Source: Methylobacterium platani (lineage in GTDB: Bacteria > Pseudomonadota > Alphaproteobacteria > Rhizobiales > Beijerinckiaceae). From it: DNA of 36,936 bases. Positions 1-7,572 of this stretch are shown here, piece by piece (the first letter of the stretch is position 1; every line of letters begins with the position of its first letter). Location of the stretch: assembly GCF_001653715.1 (NCBI RefSeq), contig NZ_LWHQ01000076.1, positions 45,285-82,220 on the forward strand, in the 5' to 3' direction. A program made the position numbers and the translations under genes. Below the pieces are notes generated by a model. It was not told where the DNA came from and ran no database searches. It was given only the letters and a program-made list of their open reading frames with translations.

Positions 1-105
1 GTGCTGCGTGCCCGTCTGCGCCCCGGTCTGCGCGCCGGCCTGCCCGCCGGCCCCCTGCGCCCCGGCGAGCAGCTGCGGCACCAAGTCGAAGAAGTGCTGA
101 GCCAC
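1..105 (-). CDS. possible divergent Gly/Ala/Gln-rich small protein, runs off left edge
   Basis: Reading leftwards from a GTG at 105-103, this frame is open to the window edge and nearly every codon ends in G or C, unlike the overlapping + frame. The product would begin MAQHFFDLVPQLLAG and continue as a Gly/Ala/Gln/Thr-rich stretch (for example AQTGAQTG). It diverges from the exporter operon that starts at 247. There is no good ribosome site before the GTG. A better-placed ATG at 122-120 with AGGA upstream lies in a different frame with poorer codon use, so the start is unresolved. I recognise no family. It could be a substrate of the neighbouring exporter, an unrelated low-complexity protein, or chance. 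Confidence 0.3.
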   Translation of the reverse strand, partial: MAQHFFDLVPQLLAGAQGAGGQAGAQTGAQTGTQH

Positions 106-166
106 GCCGAGCAGGGTCGCATTGCGGGATCCTGCCCAGCCGTGTGTTGACGCCTCGCGCCTATCG

Positions 167-187
167 CCGGAGCGGCCCCCGCTCCGG
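167..187. other. 8-bp hairpin upstream of the exporter operon
   Basis: CCGGAGCG and CGCTCCGG flank a 5-nt C-rich loop. It lies between the left-edge ORF and the acyltransferase start, so it may be a leader hairpin of the operon or part of its operator. There is no T-tract, which makes an intrinsic terminator less likely. Confidence 0.35.
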
Positions 188-246
188 CATCGGCCGTCCA
201 GGCCGGGGCGTGGACCGGGGCCGTCGCCGAGGAGGACCAGAGCCCG

Positions 247-1203
247 ATGCAGGCAGCGCCATCCATCCCCTGGACCTACGCCCGCCTCGCCGGCCTGCCG
301 CTCGTCCGGCGCCGGCGCCTCCTGCGCCTGATGCTGGCGGGGCGCGGGCTCGCCGGCCGCCTCCGGGGCGTGCGCGACGAGACGGGCTTTGCCGCCACCT
401 TCGAGAGCGTGCTGCGCCTGCCGCGCCGCGAGGCGCTGCGGCTGTCGCGGGAGGCCCATCGCCACGACGCCGCCACCGAGCTCGAATGGTGCGCCCTGCA
501 CCGGCGTCCCGTCGCGGCGATCCGGCGCGACATGGACCGCGTCACCGTCACCGCGCCCGAGGTCATGGAGCGCGTCGCCGCGACCGGCCGGCCGGTGATC
601 CTGGCGCCCCTGCACATGGGCGCCTACGTGCTCGGCCTCGCCACCCTGATGCTGCGCCACTTCCCCGGCCGGCCGATGCTGGTGCTGCGCCAGCGCGACG
701 ACATGGCGATGGAGACGGAAGTGATCGAGCGCCTGCGCGAGATCGGCACAGAGGTACGCTTCCTCACCGTCGACCGGCGGGCCGATTTCCTGGCGGCGGT
801 GCGCTACGCCCAGAAGGGCGCGGTGATCGTGGTGTTCTGCGACCTCGCGCCCGCGTACGGCGCGCCGGCCGAGATGCCGATGTTCGGGCTGCCCTTCCGC
901 TTCGCCTTCGGCACCGACGCCCTGGCGCGCCTCACCGGCGCGACCGTGGTGCCGATCGCCACCACCATGGACGACGACGGCGACACCGTGACGATCGGCC
1001 GGCCCTTCGAGGTGCGGGGTCAAGCGCCGGAGGAACGGGCGGAGGTCGCCGGCCTGATGCGCCGCCACCTCCAGGCGGCGATCGCGGCGAGGCCGGAGCA
1101 GTGGCATCTCTGGCCCTCGCTCGTCGATTATTTACCCTCGTCTGCGACGGTGCCCGACAACTCTCCGGCAGGCGGGGAGGCGCCGCAGCCCCTCGCGGCG
1201 TAA
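247..1203 (+). CDS. LpxL/HtrB-like lysophospholipid acyltransferase family protein
   Basis: The 318-residue protein resembles the lipid A late-acyltransferase (LpxL/HtrB, PF03279) family. It has the core PVILAPLHMGAYVLGL at about 116-131, followed by the blocks expected after it (FCDLAPAYGAPAEMPMFG, about 198-215). In LpxL the catalytic motif is H-x4-D/E. Here His123 is present but the fifth position is Val128, so the acidic partner is missing or displaced. GAGGAGGA at 229-236 is a strong ribosome site for this ATG. The gene is first in a tight operon with an HlyD adaptor (21 nt later) and a C39 ABC exporter, which suggests that it acylates something linked to the exported product rather than lipid A itself. 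That role is inferred from context; a housekeeping lipid acyltransferase is the alternative. Confidence 0.8.
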   Translation: MQAAPSIPWTYARLAGLPLVRRRRLLRLMLAGRGLAGRLRGVRDETGFAATFESVLRLPRREALRLSREAHRHDAATELEWCALHRRPVAAIRRDMDRVTVTAPEVMERVAATGRPVILAPLHMGAYVLGLATLMLRHFPGRPMLVLRQRDDMAMETEVIERLREIGTEVRFLTVDRRADFLAAVRYAQKGAVIVVFCDLAPAYGAPAEMPMFGLPFRFAFGTDALARLTGATVVPIATTMDDDGDTVTIGRPFEVRGQAPEERAEVAGLMRRHLQAAIAARPEQWHLWPSLVDYLPSSATVPDNSPAGGEAPQPLAA

Positions 1204-1224
1204 GGTCTCGCGAGCGGACGATCG

Positions 1225-2502
1225 ATGAGCGAACCCGCGGCGCCTCCCCCCGGGGAGGCCAGTTTCCAGCGCCGGCGGCTCAGCGGCACCGTCCATCTCC
1301 AGCACGACCGCGGCAGCGTCTGGCTCGCCTGGTTCTTCGGCGGCATCATCGTGGTCATCGTGGCGGGCCTGTTCCTCGGCCGCCTCGCCCGCTCGGAGGC
1401 CGTGCGCGGCTACGTCTCGGCGGCGTCCGGCCTCACCCGCCTCGACGCCCAGGCCGCCGGCATCGTCCGGGAGATCGCGGTCAGGCAGGGCGACACCGTC
1501 AAGCGCGGCCAGCGCCTGATGCAGGTGCAGCTGCGCGAGCAGACCACCGGGGGTGTCTCGACCGTCGGGGCGACGCTGCGCAGCCTGCAGGAGCGGCGCA
1601 CCGGCCTCGGCGCCGAGGAGGCGCGCCTGTCGGCCTATCTCGACTCGACCCGCGGCGACCGCGACGAGACCGAGCGCAACGTCGCGGCGGTCCTGCGCGC
1701 CCTCGACGACCAGGAGCGCACCCTCAAGGAGGGTCTGCGCCAGCAGGAGGAGATGGTCGCCCGCGTCGAGGCCTACCTGCGCCAGGGCTACGCCACCCGC
1801 GAGGCCCTCAACGGCCAGCGCCGCGCCGCCCTCGACTATGCCCGCCAGATCGCCGAGCTGCGCGCCCGCCGGGCCGAGCTGCGGCAGGGCACCTCGGAGC
1901 GCCTGCGGGCGCAGCGCACCGGCGACACCGAGAAGGCGGCCCAGCTCGCCTCGACCCGCAACGAGCTGAGCGCGATCGAGGCGCAGATCACCTCGCTCGG
2001 CGCCCAGTCGCGCATCGACGTGGTGGCGCCCACCGACGGAGAGGTCGCCGGCCTCTACGTCCAGCCCGGGGATTCGGTGACCGCCGACCAGGTGGTGGCG
2101 ATCCTCGGCGACACGCGGGCCGATCCGCTGATCGTGCTCGAGGTGCCGGCGCGCGCCATCGGGCTCGCCAAGGTCGGGCAGGAGGTCGTGCTGAAATACG
2201 ACGCCTTCCCGTTCAAGACCTTCGGCATCGCCAAGGGGACGATCGCGGTGATCTCCGGCACGCCCCTGCGCAACCCGATGCTGGCCTCCGCCGAGGAGGG
2301 TGGGGGCGAGGCGGCCGCCGCGGCGGCGCGCCAATCCGTCTACCGGGTCGAGGTGCGGCCCGACTCGCGCACCATGCGCGCCTACGGGATCGACGAGCCG
2401 ATCCGCATCGGCTCGACGCTCTCGGCCGACATCGTGGTCGAGCGGCGCCGCCTGATCGACTGGATGCTCGACCCGATCCGGGCGATGCGCGGCCGAGGAT
2501 GA
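1225..2502 (+). CDS. HlyD-family periplasmic adaptor of type I secretion
   Basis: The 425-residue membrane fusion protein would bridge the inner-membrane ABC exporter to a TolC-type outer membrane channel. It has a cytoplasmic N-terminus, one membrane segment at about 35-55 (WLAWFFGGIIVVIVAGLFLG) and a lipoyl-like half (AQAAGIVREIAVRQGDTVKRGQ). A long coiled-coil hairpin rich in Arg/Glu/Ala follows (about 110-255), then the second lipoyl half (IDVVAPTDGEVAGLYVQPGD) and a beta-barrel C-terminus. Length and order are typical of CvaA/HlyD-type adaptors. It lies 21 nt after the acyltransferase and 18 nt before the exporter, so the three are almost surely co-transcribed. Confidence 0.93.
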   Translation: MSEPAAPPPGEASFQRRRLSGTVHLQHDRGSVWLAWFFGGIIVVIVAGLFLGRLARSEAVRGYVSAASGLTRLDAQAAGIVREIAVRQGDTVKRGQRLMQVQLREQTTGGVSTVGATLRSLQERRTGLGAEEARLSAYLDSTRGDRDETERNVAAVLRALDDQERTLKEGLRQQEEMVARVEAYLRQGYATREALNGQRRAALDYARQIAELRARRAELRQGTSERLRAQRTGDTEKAAQLASTRNELSAIEAQITSLGAQSRIDVVAPTDGEVAGLYVQPGDSVTADQVVAILGDTRADPLIVLEVPARAIGLAKVGQEVVLKYDAFPFKTFGIAKGTIAVISGTPLRNPMLASAEEGGGEAAAAAARQSVYRVEVRPDSRTMRAYGIDEPIRIGSTLSADIVVERRRLIDWMLDPIRAMRGRG

Positions 2503-2520
2503 GAGCCGGGGGATGATCCG

Positions 2521-4674
2521 ATGACCGACTGGCTCAAGCGCGCGCTCGTGGGCAAGCGCCGGGTTCGCTCGATCCTGCAGAACGAGGCCAACGAGTGCGG
2601 TCTCGCGGCGCTCGCGATGGTGGCGAACTACCACCGCCACGACATCGACCTCGCCTACCTGCGGGCGCTGTTCCCGCTGTCGCGCAACGGCATGACGCTC
2701 GCCGGCATCGTGACGCTCGCCGACAGCCTCGACCTCGACGCCAGCGGCTACGCCCTCGACGGGGTGACGGAGCTGGAGCAGGTCGCGCTCCCGGCGATCC
2801 TGCACTGGCGCGGCAACCACTTCGTGGTGCTCGAGGCGATCACCCGCGGCCGCTACCACGTCCACGACCCGGAATTCGGCCTGAGGATCTACGAGCGCGC
2901 CGACATGGAGCGGCTGTTCGGCGGCATCGTGCTCGAATTCGCCCCCAGGATGGATTTCCGCGCCATCAAGGCCGGCGACCGGCTCAAGCTGCTCGACATC
3001 CTGCGCACCACCCGGGGCCTCGGCGGCATCGTCCGGCAGATCACCCTGGTCTCGGTGGCGATCTCGCTGCTCGGCCTCACCACCCCGGTGCTGCTGCAGG
3101 TCGCCCTCGACGTGGTGATCCCGCAGGTCGACCTCGACCTGATGCAGATGCTCGCCGCCGGCCTCGTCCTGATGATGCTGTTCGAGGCGTTCGGGCAATG
3201 GCTGCGCGGCTATATCTCCCTGCGCGCCGCGACGCTGCTGCAGCTCCAGTTCACCCGCAACGTCGTCGGCCACGCCTTCCGGCTGCCGCTGAGCTATTTC
3301 GAGCTGCGTCACCCCGGCGACTTCGTCACCAGGATCCAGTCGATCGACACGATCCGCAACTTCCTGGTCGGGGGCCTGGTCACGTCGTTCGCCGATATCG
3401 GCACGTCGTTCCTGCTCGTCGGGCTGATGTACTACTACTCGCCCGTCATGGCGTCGATCACCCTGGCGACGCTCGCCGCCGTGCTGGCGATGCGCTTCGT
3501 CACCTTCCCGACCCTCGACCGCGCCACCGCCGGCTCGCTCGAGGCGCGCTCGCAGGAGCAGGCGAGCCTGATCGACGGCCTGCAGCGCATCGGCGCGCTC
3601 AAGGCGCATAACAGCACCGAGCTCTTCGCCATGACCTGGTTCGAGAGCTTCGCGCGCTTCGCCAACCTCGACTTCCGGGCGAAGAAGGCCGGGCTCGACG
3701 CCGAGTTCATGATGCACGTCGTCATCGCGCTCAGCACCGTGACGACGCTCTATCTCGGCATCACCGGCGTCATCAGGAACACCCTGACGATCGGCACGCT
3801 CTACGCCTTCATCGCGCTCCGCGGCGACTTCTTCGAGCGGGTCAACCACCTGACCGCGAGCCTCCTGCAGCTCGCCGCCCTCAAGGTCCACGTCGCGCGC
3901 CTCGACGACGTGATCGGCCAGGCGCCGGAGGAGGGCCTGCACGAGGCCGGCATCCACCGGGCGATCCGCAAGGAGGTGCGGATCGAGGACGTGACCATCC
4001 GGTTCGGCCGCGGCGACGAGCCGATCCTGACGGGCGCCTCGCTCGCCATCGATGTCGGCCGCTGCGAGACCGTCGCGATCGTCGGCGCCTCGGGCTCGGG
4101 CAAGTCGTCGCTGATGCGGATCCTGGCGAGCCTCACCGAGCCGGCGGCCGGCGCGGTCACGGTCGACGGCATGCCCTTGAGCCAGTTCGGCAAGCGCGAG
4201 TACCGGGCCAATCTCGGCGTCGTCTTCGCCGATGACGGGCTGTTCGCCGGCACGGTCGCCGACAACCTGTCGCTGTTCGATCCCGCCGTGTCGCATGCCG
4301 AGATGGAGGCGGCCCTGGAGCGGGTCTCCCTGCGCGAGGAGGTCGAGCGGCTGCCGCAGGGCTACGCCACCCACGTCTCGGAGGAGGGCAGCGTGCTCTC
4401 GACCGGCCAGCGCCGGCGCCTGCTGCTCGCCCGCGCCATCTGCCGCCGGCCGCGGCTGATGCTCCTCGACGAGGTGACGGCCAACCTCGACCCCGCGACC
4501 GAGGTCGCCCTCGTCGAGAGCCTGAAGGGCGTGAAGGCGGCCAAGGTCTTCATCACCCATTCCGAGCGCCTGCTCGACCAGGTCGACCGGGTCTTCCGGG
4601 TCGAGAACGGCCGCCTCACCGAGGACCCGCGGCCGCCGGCGAGGCCCGGCGCGCCGGTGCCGGAGGCGGCGTGA
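2521..4674 (+). CDS. C39-peptidase-containing ABC exporter (bacteriocin/RiPP type)
   Basis: The 717-residue exporter combines leader-peptide cleavage and transport (PCAT type, like CvaB/LagD). Residues 15-130 form a C39 peptidase with Gln20 (oxyanion), Cys26 in NECGLAAL, His100 in GNHFVV and Asp116 in HVHDPEFG, so the catalytic triad is complete. A six-helix membrane domain covers about 165-450 and the nucleotide-binding domain about 480-700. It has Walker A GASGSGKS (522-529), signature LSTGQ (626-630), Walker B ending LLDE (Asp650, Glu651) and H-loop His680. The Q-loop reads VVFADD instead of the usual VxxQDD, placing Ala570 where Gln is expected. It is last in the operon. Cargo should carry a double-glycine-type leader; no convincing precursor is visible inside the window. 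Confidence 0.95.
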   Translation: MTDWLKRALVGKRRVRSILQNEANECGLAALAMVANYHRHDIDLAYLRALFPLSRNGMTLAGIVTLADSLDLDASGYALDGVTELEQVALPAILHWRGNHFVVLEAITRGRYHVHDPEFGLRIYERADMERLFGGIVLEFAPRMDFRAIKAGDRLKLLDILRTTRGLGGIVRQITLVSVAISLLGLTTPVLLQVALDVVIPQVDLDLMQMLAAGLVLMMLFEAFGQWLRGYISLRAATLLQLQFTRNVVGHAFRLPLSYFELRHPGDFVTRIQSIDTIRNFLVGGLVTSFADIGTSFLLVGLMYYYSPVMASITLATLAAVLAMRFVTFPTLDRATAGSLEARSQEQASLIDGLQRIGALKAHNSTELFAMTWFESFARFANLDFRAKKAGLDAEFMMHVVIALSTVTTLYLGITGVIRNTLTIGTLYAFIALRGDFFERVNHLTASLLQLAALKVHVARLDDVIGQAPEEGLHEAGIHRAIRKEVRIEDVTIRFGRGDEPILTGASLAIDVGRCETVAIVGASGSGKSSLMRILASLTEPAAGAVTVDGMPLSQFGKREYRANLGVVFADDGLFAGTVADNLSLFDPAVSHAEMEAALERVSLREEVERLPQGYATHVSEEGSVLSTGQRRRLLLARAICRRPRLMLLDEVTANLDPATEVALVESLKGVKAAKVFITHSERLLDQVDRVFRVENGRLTEDPRPPARPGAPVPEAA

Positions 4675-4746
4675 GGAGAGCCGGGACCTGCGGGAGCGAT
4701 GCGTCGCAGCCTCGCGGCCGTCGCCCGCGGCCATTCGCGGGCGCCC

Positions 4747-4779
4747 CCCTGCGCGCACCCCGTCCGGGGAGCGCGCGGG
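4747..4779. terminator. terminator-like hairpin after the exporter operon
   Basis: A long GC hairpin: outer arms CCC(T)GCGCGC (4747-4756) and GCGCGCGGG (4771-4779), inner arms CCCCG and CGGGG with a 2-nt loop, one A-A mismatch and one bulged T. It lies between the convergent exporter (ends 4674) and SDR (ends 4796), so it may serve both. No T-tract is present. Confidence 0.55.
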
Positions 4780-4795
4780 CCCCGGTCGTCGCGCG

Positions 4796-5542
4796 TCAGC
4801 GGATGCCGCCGCTCGCGGTGATCACCTCGCCGGTCAGCCAGCGGGCGTCGTCGGAGGCGAGGAACGCGACCACCCCGGCGATGTCGTCCGGCCGGCCGGC
4901 GCGGCCGAGAGGCGTCTGCGCGACCATGCCGGCGACCATGTCGGAGCCGACGATCCCGGCCGTCTGCGTGCCCTCGGTCACCACGAAGCCCGGGCTGACC
5001 ACGTTCACCCGGATCTTGCGCGGGCCGAGCTCGTTGGCGAGCACGCCCGAGATGGCGTTCACCGCCCCCTTGGTCCCGGCATAGACCGCGGCCATCGGCG
5101 TGTGCACGTGCGTGACGGCCGAGGAGATGTTCACGATGCTGGCGCCCTCGCCGAGGTGGGCCACGGCCGCCTGGGTCGTCAGCAGGACGCCGAGCACGTT
5201 CAGGTCGAACTGGCGACGGTAATGGTCCTCGGTCAGCTCCTCGATCGCGGCGAATTCGTAGATGCCGGAATTGTTGACCAGCACGTCGAGCCGGCCGAAC
5301 TGCGTCACGGCGGCCTCGATCAGGCGCTGCGCCCCGGGCGCCGTCGAGACGTCGGCCTGGACCGCGACGGCCCGGCCGCCGGCCGCCGCGATGGACGCGA
5401 CGACGGCGTCGGCTCCCGCACGGCTCGATGCGTAGTTCACCACCACGGCCGCGCCTTCCTTCGCCAAGCCCTCGGCGATGGCGGCACCGATGCCCTTCGA
5501 TGCGCCGGTGACGACGGCGACCTTGCCTGCGAGCTTCGACAT
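4796..5542 (-). CDS. SDR-family NAD(P)-dependent oxidoreductase
   Basis: The 248-residue classical short-chain dehydrogenase has the cofactor loop TGASKGIG (12-19), Asp64 in ADVS, NNSG (90-93) and a catalytic Ser (140/141). Tyr154 and Lys158 form the YxxxK motif, and the C-terminal GEVITASGG is typical. It resembles FabG/glucose-dehydrogenase-like members. The substrate cannot be read from sequence, and the presence of a residue other than Arg after the first Gly-rich loop does not settle NADP versus NAD. It is transcribed divergently from an ArsR-like regulator, with a near-perfect dyad operator between them, so it is probably the regulator's target. Confidence 0.9.
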   Translation of the reverse strand: MSKLAGKVAVVTGASKGIGAAIAEGLAKEGAAVVVNYASSRAGADAVVASIAAAGGRAVAVQADVSTAPGAQRLIEAAVTQFGRLDVLVNNSGIYEFAAIEELTEDHYRRQFDLNVLGVLLTTQAAVAHLGEGASIVNISSAVTHVHTPMAAVYAGTKGAVNAISGVLANELGPRKIRVNVVSPGFVVTEGTQTAGIVGSDMVAGMVAQTPLGRAGRPDDIAGVVAFLASDDARWLTGEVITASGGIR

Positions 5543-5587
5543 GTGTGCTACATCCCGCCATAGGCCAGCTCCGGGGCGGAGGCTGCG

Positions 5588-5620
5588 CTCCCATAGTTCG
5601 GAACTTCGGAACTATGGGAG
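5588..5620. promoter_or_regulatory. 12-9-12 perfect inverted repeat, probable ArsR-type operator
   Basis: CTCCCATAGTTC (5588-5599) and GAACTATGGGAG (5609-5620) are exact inverted copies around a 9-nt centre that repeats part of the motif (GGAACTTCG). The dyad lies between the divergent SDR start (5542) and regulator start (5647). It is AT-richer than its surroundings and is placed to control both promoters. Confidence 0.75.
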
Positions 5621-5646
5621 CCTGGTTCAAGACCCCACATGGATCA

Positions 5647-6015
5647 ATGATGAGACCCCTGTTCCACCCCGCGATCGAGGACGTGCGGCCCGAGGCGATC
5701 CTGCACGCGCTCGCCGACCCCAGCCGCGCGGCGATCTTCGCCACGATCATGCGGGCCGGCTGCGTCGAGGCGTGCTCGGCCCTCGCGGCGGTCGGGGACC
5801 GGGTGATCCCGAAATCGTCGTTGTCCAACCACTTCAAGGTGCTGCGGGAAGCCGGGCTGATCCGCAGCGAGCGCCACGGCGTCGAGCTGCGCAACGCATC
5901 CCGCTGGGCCGAGGTGGAGGCCCGCTTTCCCGGCCTGCTGCCGGGGATCATCAACGCCTATGCGTCGGATGCCGGCGCGTGCCCGCGCGACGCGGAGCGT
6001 GCCGCCGCGCGATAG
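5647..6015 (+). CDS. ArsR-like winged-helix transcriptional regulator
   Basis: The protein of about 122 residues is a single winged-helix domain: ILHALADPSRAAIFATIM (helices 1-2 with the DPSR motif typical of ArsR-like proteins), then KSSLSNHFKVLREAGLIRSERHG (recognition helix and wing). I see no CxC metal site, although Cys residues occur in RAGCVEACSALA. The adjacent ATGs at 5647/5650 give the family's usual N-terminus. An upstream ATG at 5614 lies within the operator arm and is less likely. It is divergent from the SDR and probably represses it and itself. Confidence 0.85.
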   Translation: MMRPLFHPAIEDVRPEAILHALADPSRAAIFATIMRAGCVEACSALAAVGDRVIPKSSLSNHFKVLREAGLIRSERHGVELRNASRWAEVEARFPGLLPGIINAYASDAGACPRDAERAAAR

Positions 6016-6060
6016 GGCGCCGCCGGCCTGCGCATCTGGGCCTGCCTCGTCCTGGAACGA

Positions 6061-6076
6061 CGCCCGGGGCCGGGCG
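6061..6076. terminator. GC hairpin between convergent regulator and TolC-like genes
   Basis: CGCCCGG and CCGGGCG with a 2-nt centre lie between the two stop codons (6015 and 6079). It may be a short bidirectional terminator, but there is no T-tract. Confidence 0.35.
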
Positions 6077-6078
6077 CC

Positions 6079-7572
6079 TCAGTGCGGCTCCGCCTCCGCC
6101 CGCGACACCCGGAGCACCGGCGCGGGCGCCGCGCTGCCGCGCAAGGGAGGCGGCGGCGCGGGCCGGGCCGCCGCGAAGGAGCGGCGCAGGTGCGGCGGCG
6201 GGGGCGCGACCGGGTCGAAGCGCCGGGCGGGCGGACCGCCGGGGCCGGCGTCGAGAAGCGCCGCCGCGGCGGCGAGCTGGAGCGACTGGCCGTCGCGCTC
6301 GTTCAGCACGATCTCGGCCGCCACCTCGGCGCTGGCGAGCTCGCCGCGGATGTTCAGCTCGTCGAGGACGGTGCGGAAGCCCGCCGCGCGCTCGATGGAG
6401 AAGCCCCGCATCGTCTCGCGCAGGTCGCGGATCCGGGCGACGAGCTGCCCGTACTGCTCGGCGGTGGCCTGGCGCCGGGCGAAGGCGATGCGGGCCGAGG
6501 TCAGGGTGGCGAGCTCCCGGTCCTGGGCCTCGTAGCCGCGCTGGCGCGCCAGCGCCGAGGCCTCGCCGATCCGCGGCAGGGTGCCGGGCTCGTAGATCGG
6601 CACGGTCGCGACCACCCGGGTGGTGGTGTCGGTGATCCGGTCGAGGACCGGGCTGTAGCCGATTTGGGCGATCTTCGAGAACTGCAGGTTGACCCGGGGC
6701 AGCAGGTCGGCGACCGCGGCCTTGGCCCCGTAGCCGGCGGCCTCGGCCTCGAGCTGCGCCGCCGCGAGGTCGGGATTGGCCCTGCGCACCAGCTCGGCGA
6801 AGGCGTCGGCGCTGCGCGGCAGCCCGTCGGGCAGGCGCGGCGGCAGCATCCTCTCCGGCGCCAGCCGGGTCAGGCGGGTGAAGTCGAGCCGCGACGCGGC
6901 GAGGTCGGCCTGCGCCCGCACCCGCAGGGCCTCGGCCTCCTGCACCCGCGAGCGGGCGAGCGCCACGTCGGTGCGGGTCGCGTCGTTGAGCTCGAGCTGC
7001 TTCTCGGTGAAGCCGGCGATCCGCTGGATCGCCGCGGCTTGCGCCTCCCGCGCCGCGAGGATCCGGGTGTCGCGCAACACCGCGAGATAGGCGATGGCGG
7101 TGTCGAGCAGCACCTGCTGGCGCCGGCCGATCAGCAGCAGCCGGCCGGATTCGGCGAGAACCCGGGCCGACTGGTAGCCGTTCCAGCGCCGGAAGCCGTC
7201 GAACAGCGGCAGGTTCGCCGTCAGGCCGACCACCGTCGGCGAGCGCCGCGGCGTCGCGTCGAGCCCGACCACCGGGGGCGCGGCCTCGGGCGAGTAGGTG
7301 ATGCGGCTGCGCAGCGGCCGGTCGGCCGTGAAGGCGACGGTGGGCATGAAAGCGTCGATGGCGCCGCGCAGGCGCTCCTCGGCCCCGTCCTGGCGGGCGC
7401 GCTCGGCGCGCAGGACGAAGCTCGATTCCAGGGCCGCCGCCGAGGCCTCGTCGAGGCTCTGCGCCCGGGCCGTCCCGGCGGAGCTTGCCAACGCTGCCTG
7501 GGTCAGGACTGCCTGGGTCAGGATCGCCAGGACGCGGCCCAGCCTCTCCACCCTCGCGCGCCGCACCCGCAT
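6079..7572 (-). CDS. TolC-family outer membrane efflux/secretion protein
   Basis: The 497-residue protein belongs to the TolC/OEP family. It has an N-terminal signal (LGRVLAILTQAVLTQAALASS, probable cleavage after ARA near 37) and two related halves of long alpha-hairpins. Characteristic pieces are LPLFDGFRRWNGYQSARVL in the first half and VPIYEPGTLPRIGEASALARQRGYEAQ in the second. The ATG at 7572 has GGAG at the right distance; a longer frame to 7746 reaches through the promoter region and lacks family likeness. The last 60 residues form an odd Pro/Arg/Ala tail (VAPPPPHL, RPAPPPPL). With the HlyD and C39-ABC genes at 1.2-4.7 kb it would complete a trans-envelope channel, although it is not in that operon. 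Confidence 0.93.
   Translation of the reverse strand: MRVRRARVERLGRVLAILTQAVLTQAALASSAGTARAQSLDEASAAALESSFVLRAERARQDGAEERLRGAIDAFMPTVAFTADRPLRSRITYSPEAAPPVVGLDATPRRSPTVVGLTANLPLFDGFRRWNGYQSARVLAESGRLLLIGRRQQVLLDTAIAYLAVLRDTRILAAREAQAAAIQRIAGFTEKQLELNDATRTDVALARSRVQEAEALRVRAQADLAASRLDFTRLTRLAPERMLPPRLPDGLPRSADAFAELVRRANPDLAAAQLEAEAAGYGAKAAVADLLPRVNLQFSKIAQIGYSPVLDRITDTTTRVVATVPIYEPGTLPRIGEASALARQRGYEAQDRELATLTSARIAFARRQATAEQYGQLVARIRDLRETMRGFSIERAAGFRTVLDELNIRGELASAEVAAEIVLNERDGQSLQLAAAAALLDAGPGGPPARRFDPVAPPPPHLRRSFAAARPAPPPPLRGSAAPAPVLRVSRAEAEPH

Noticed and set aside
1..150. + strand frame open from the left edge to TGA at 148-150
   Set aside because: About a quarter of its codons end in A or T, unlike genes here; the opposite strand fits much better.
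144..2516. Long + frame over the acyltransferase and HlyD genes (790 codons)
   Set aside because: Arg/Pro/Ala-rich translation in the wrong frame; an out-of-frame shadow produced by high GC content.
1132..4758. 1208-codon antisense frame over the exporter operon
   Set aside because: Shadow of the + strand genes; composition is repetitive Asp/Arg/Gly/Ala/Val and no domain is recognisable.
5588..5640. EcfG-type promoter in the SDR/ArsR gap (two GGAAC words)
   Set aside because: The only GTT downstream lies 20 and 12 nt from the two GGAAC words, outside the 16-17 nt spacing; the words belong to the dyad.
5614..5646. Upstream ATG for the ArsR-like regulator
   Set aside because: It lies within the right arm of the operator dyad and lacks a ribosome site; 5647 gives the natural N-terminus.
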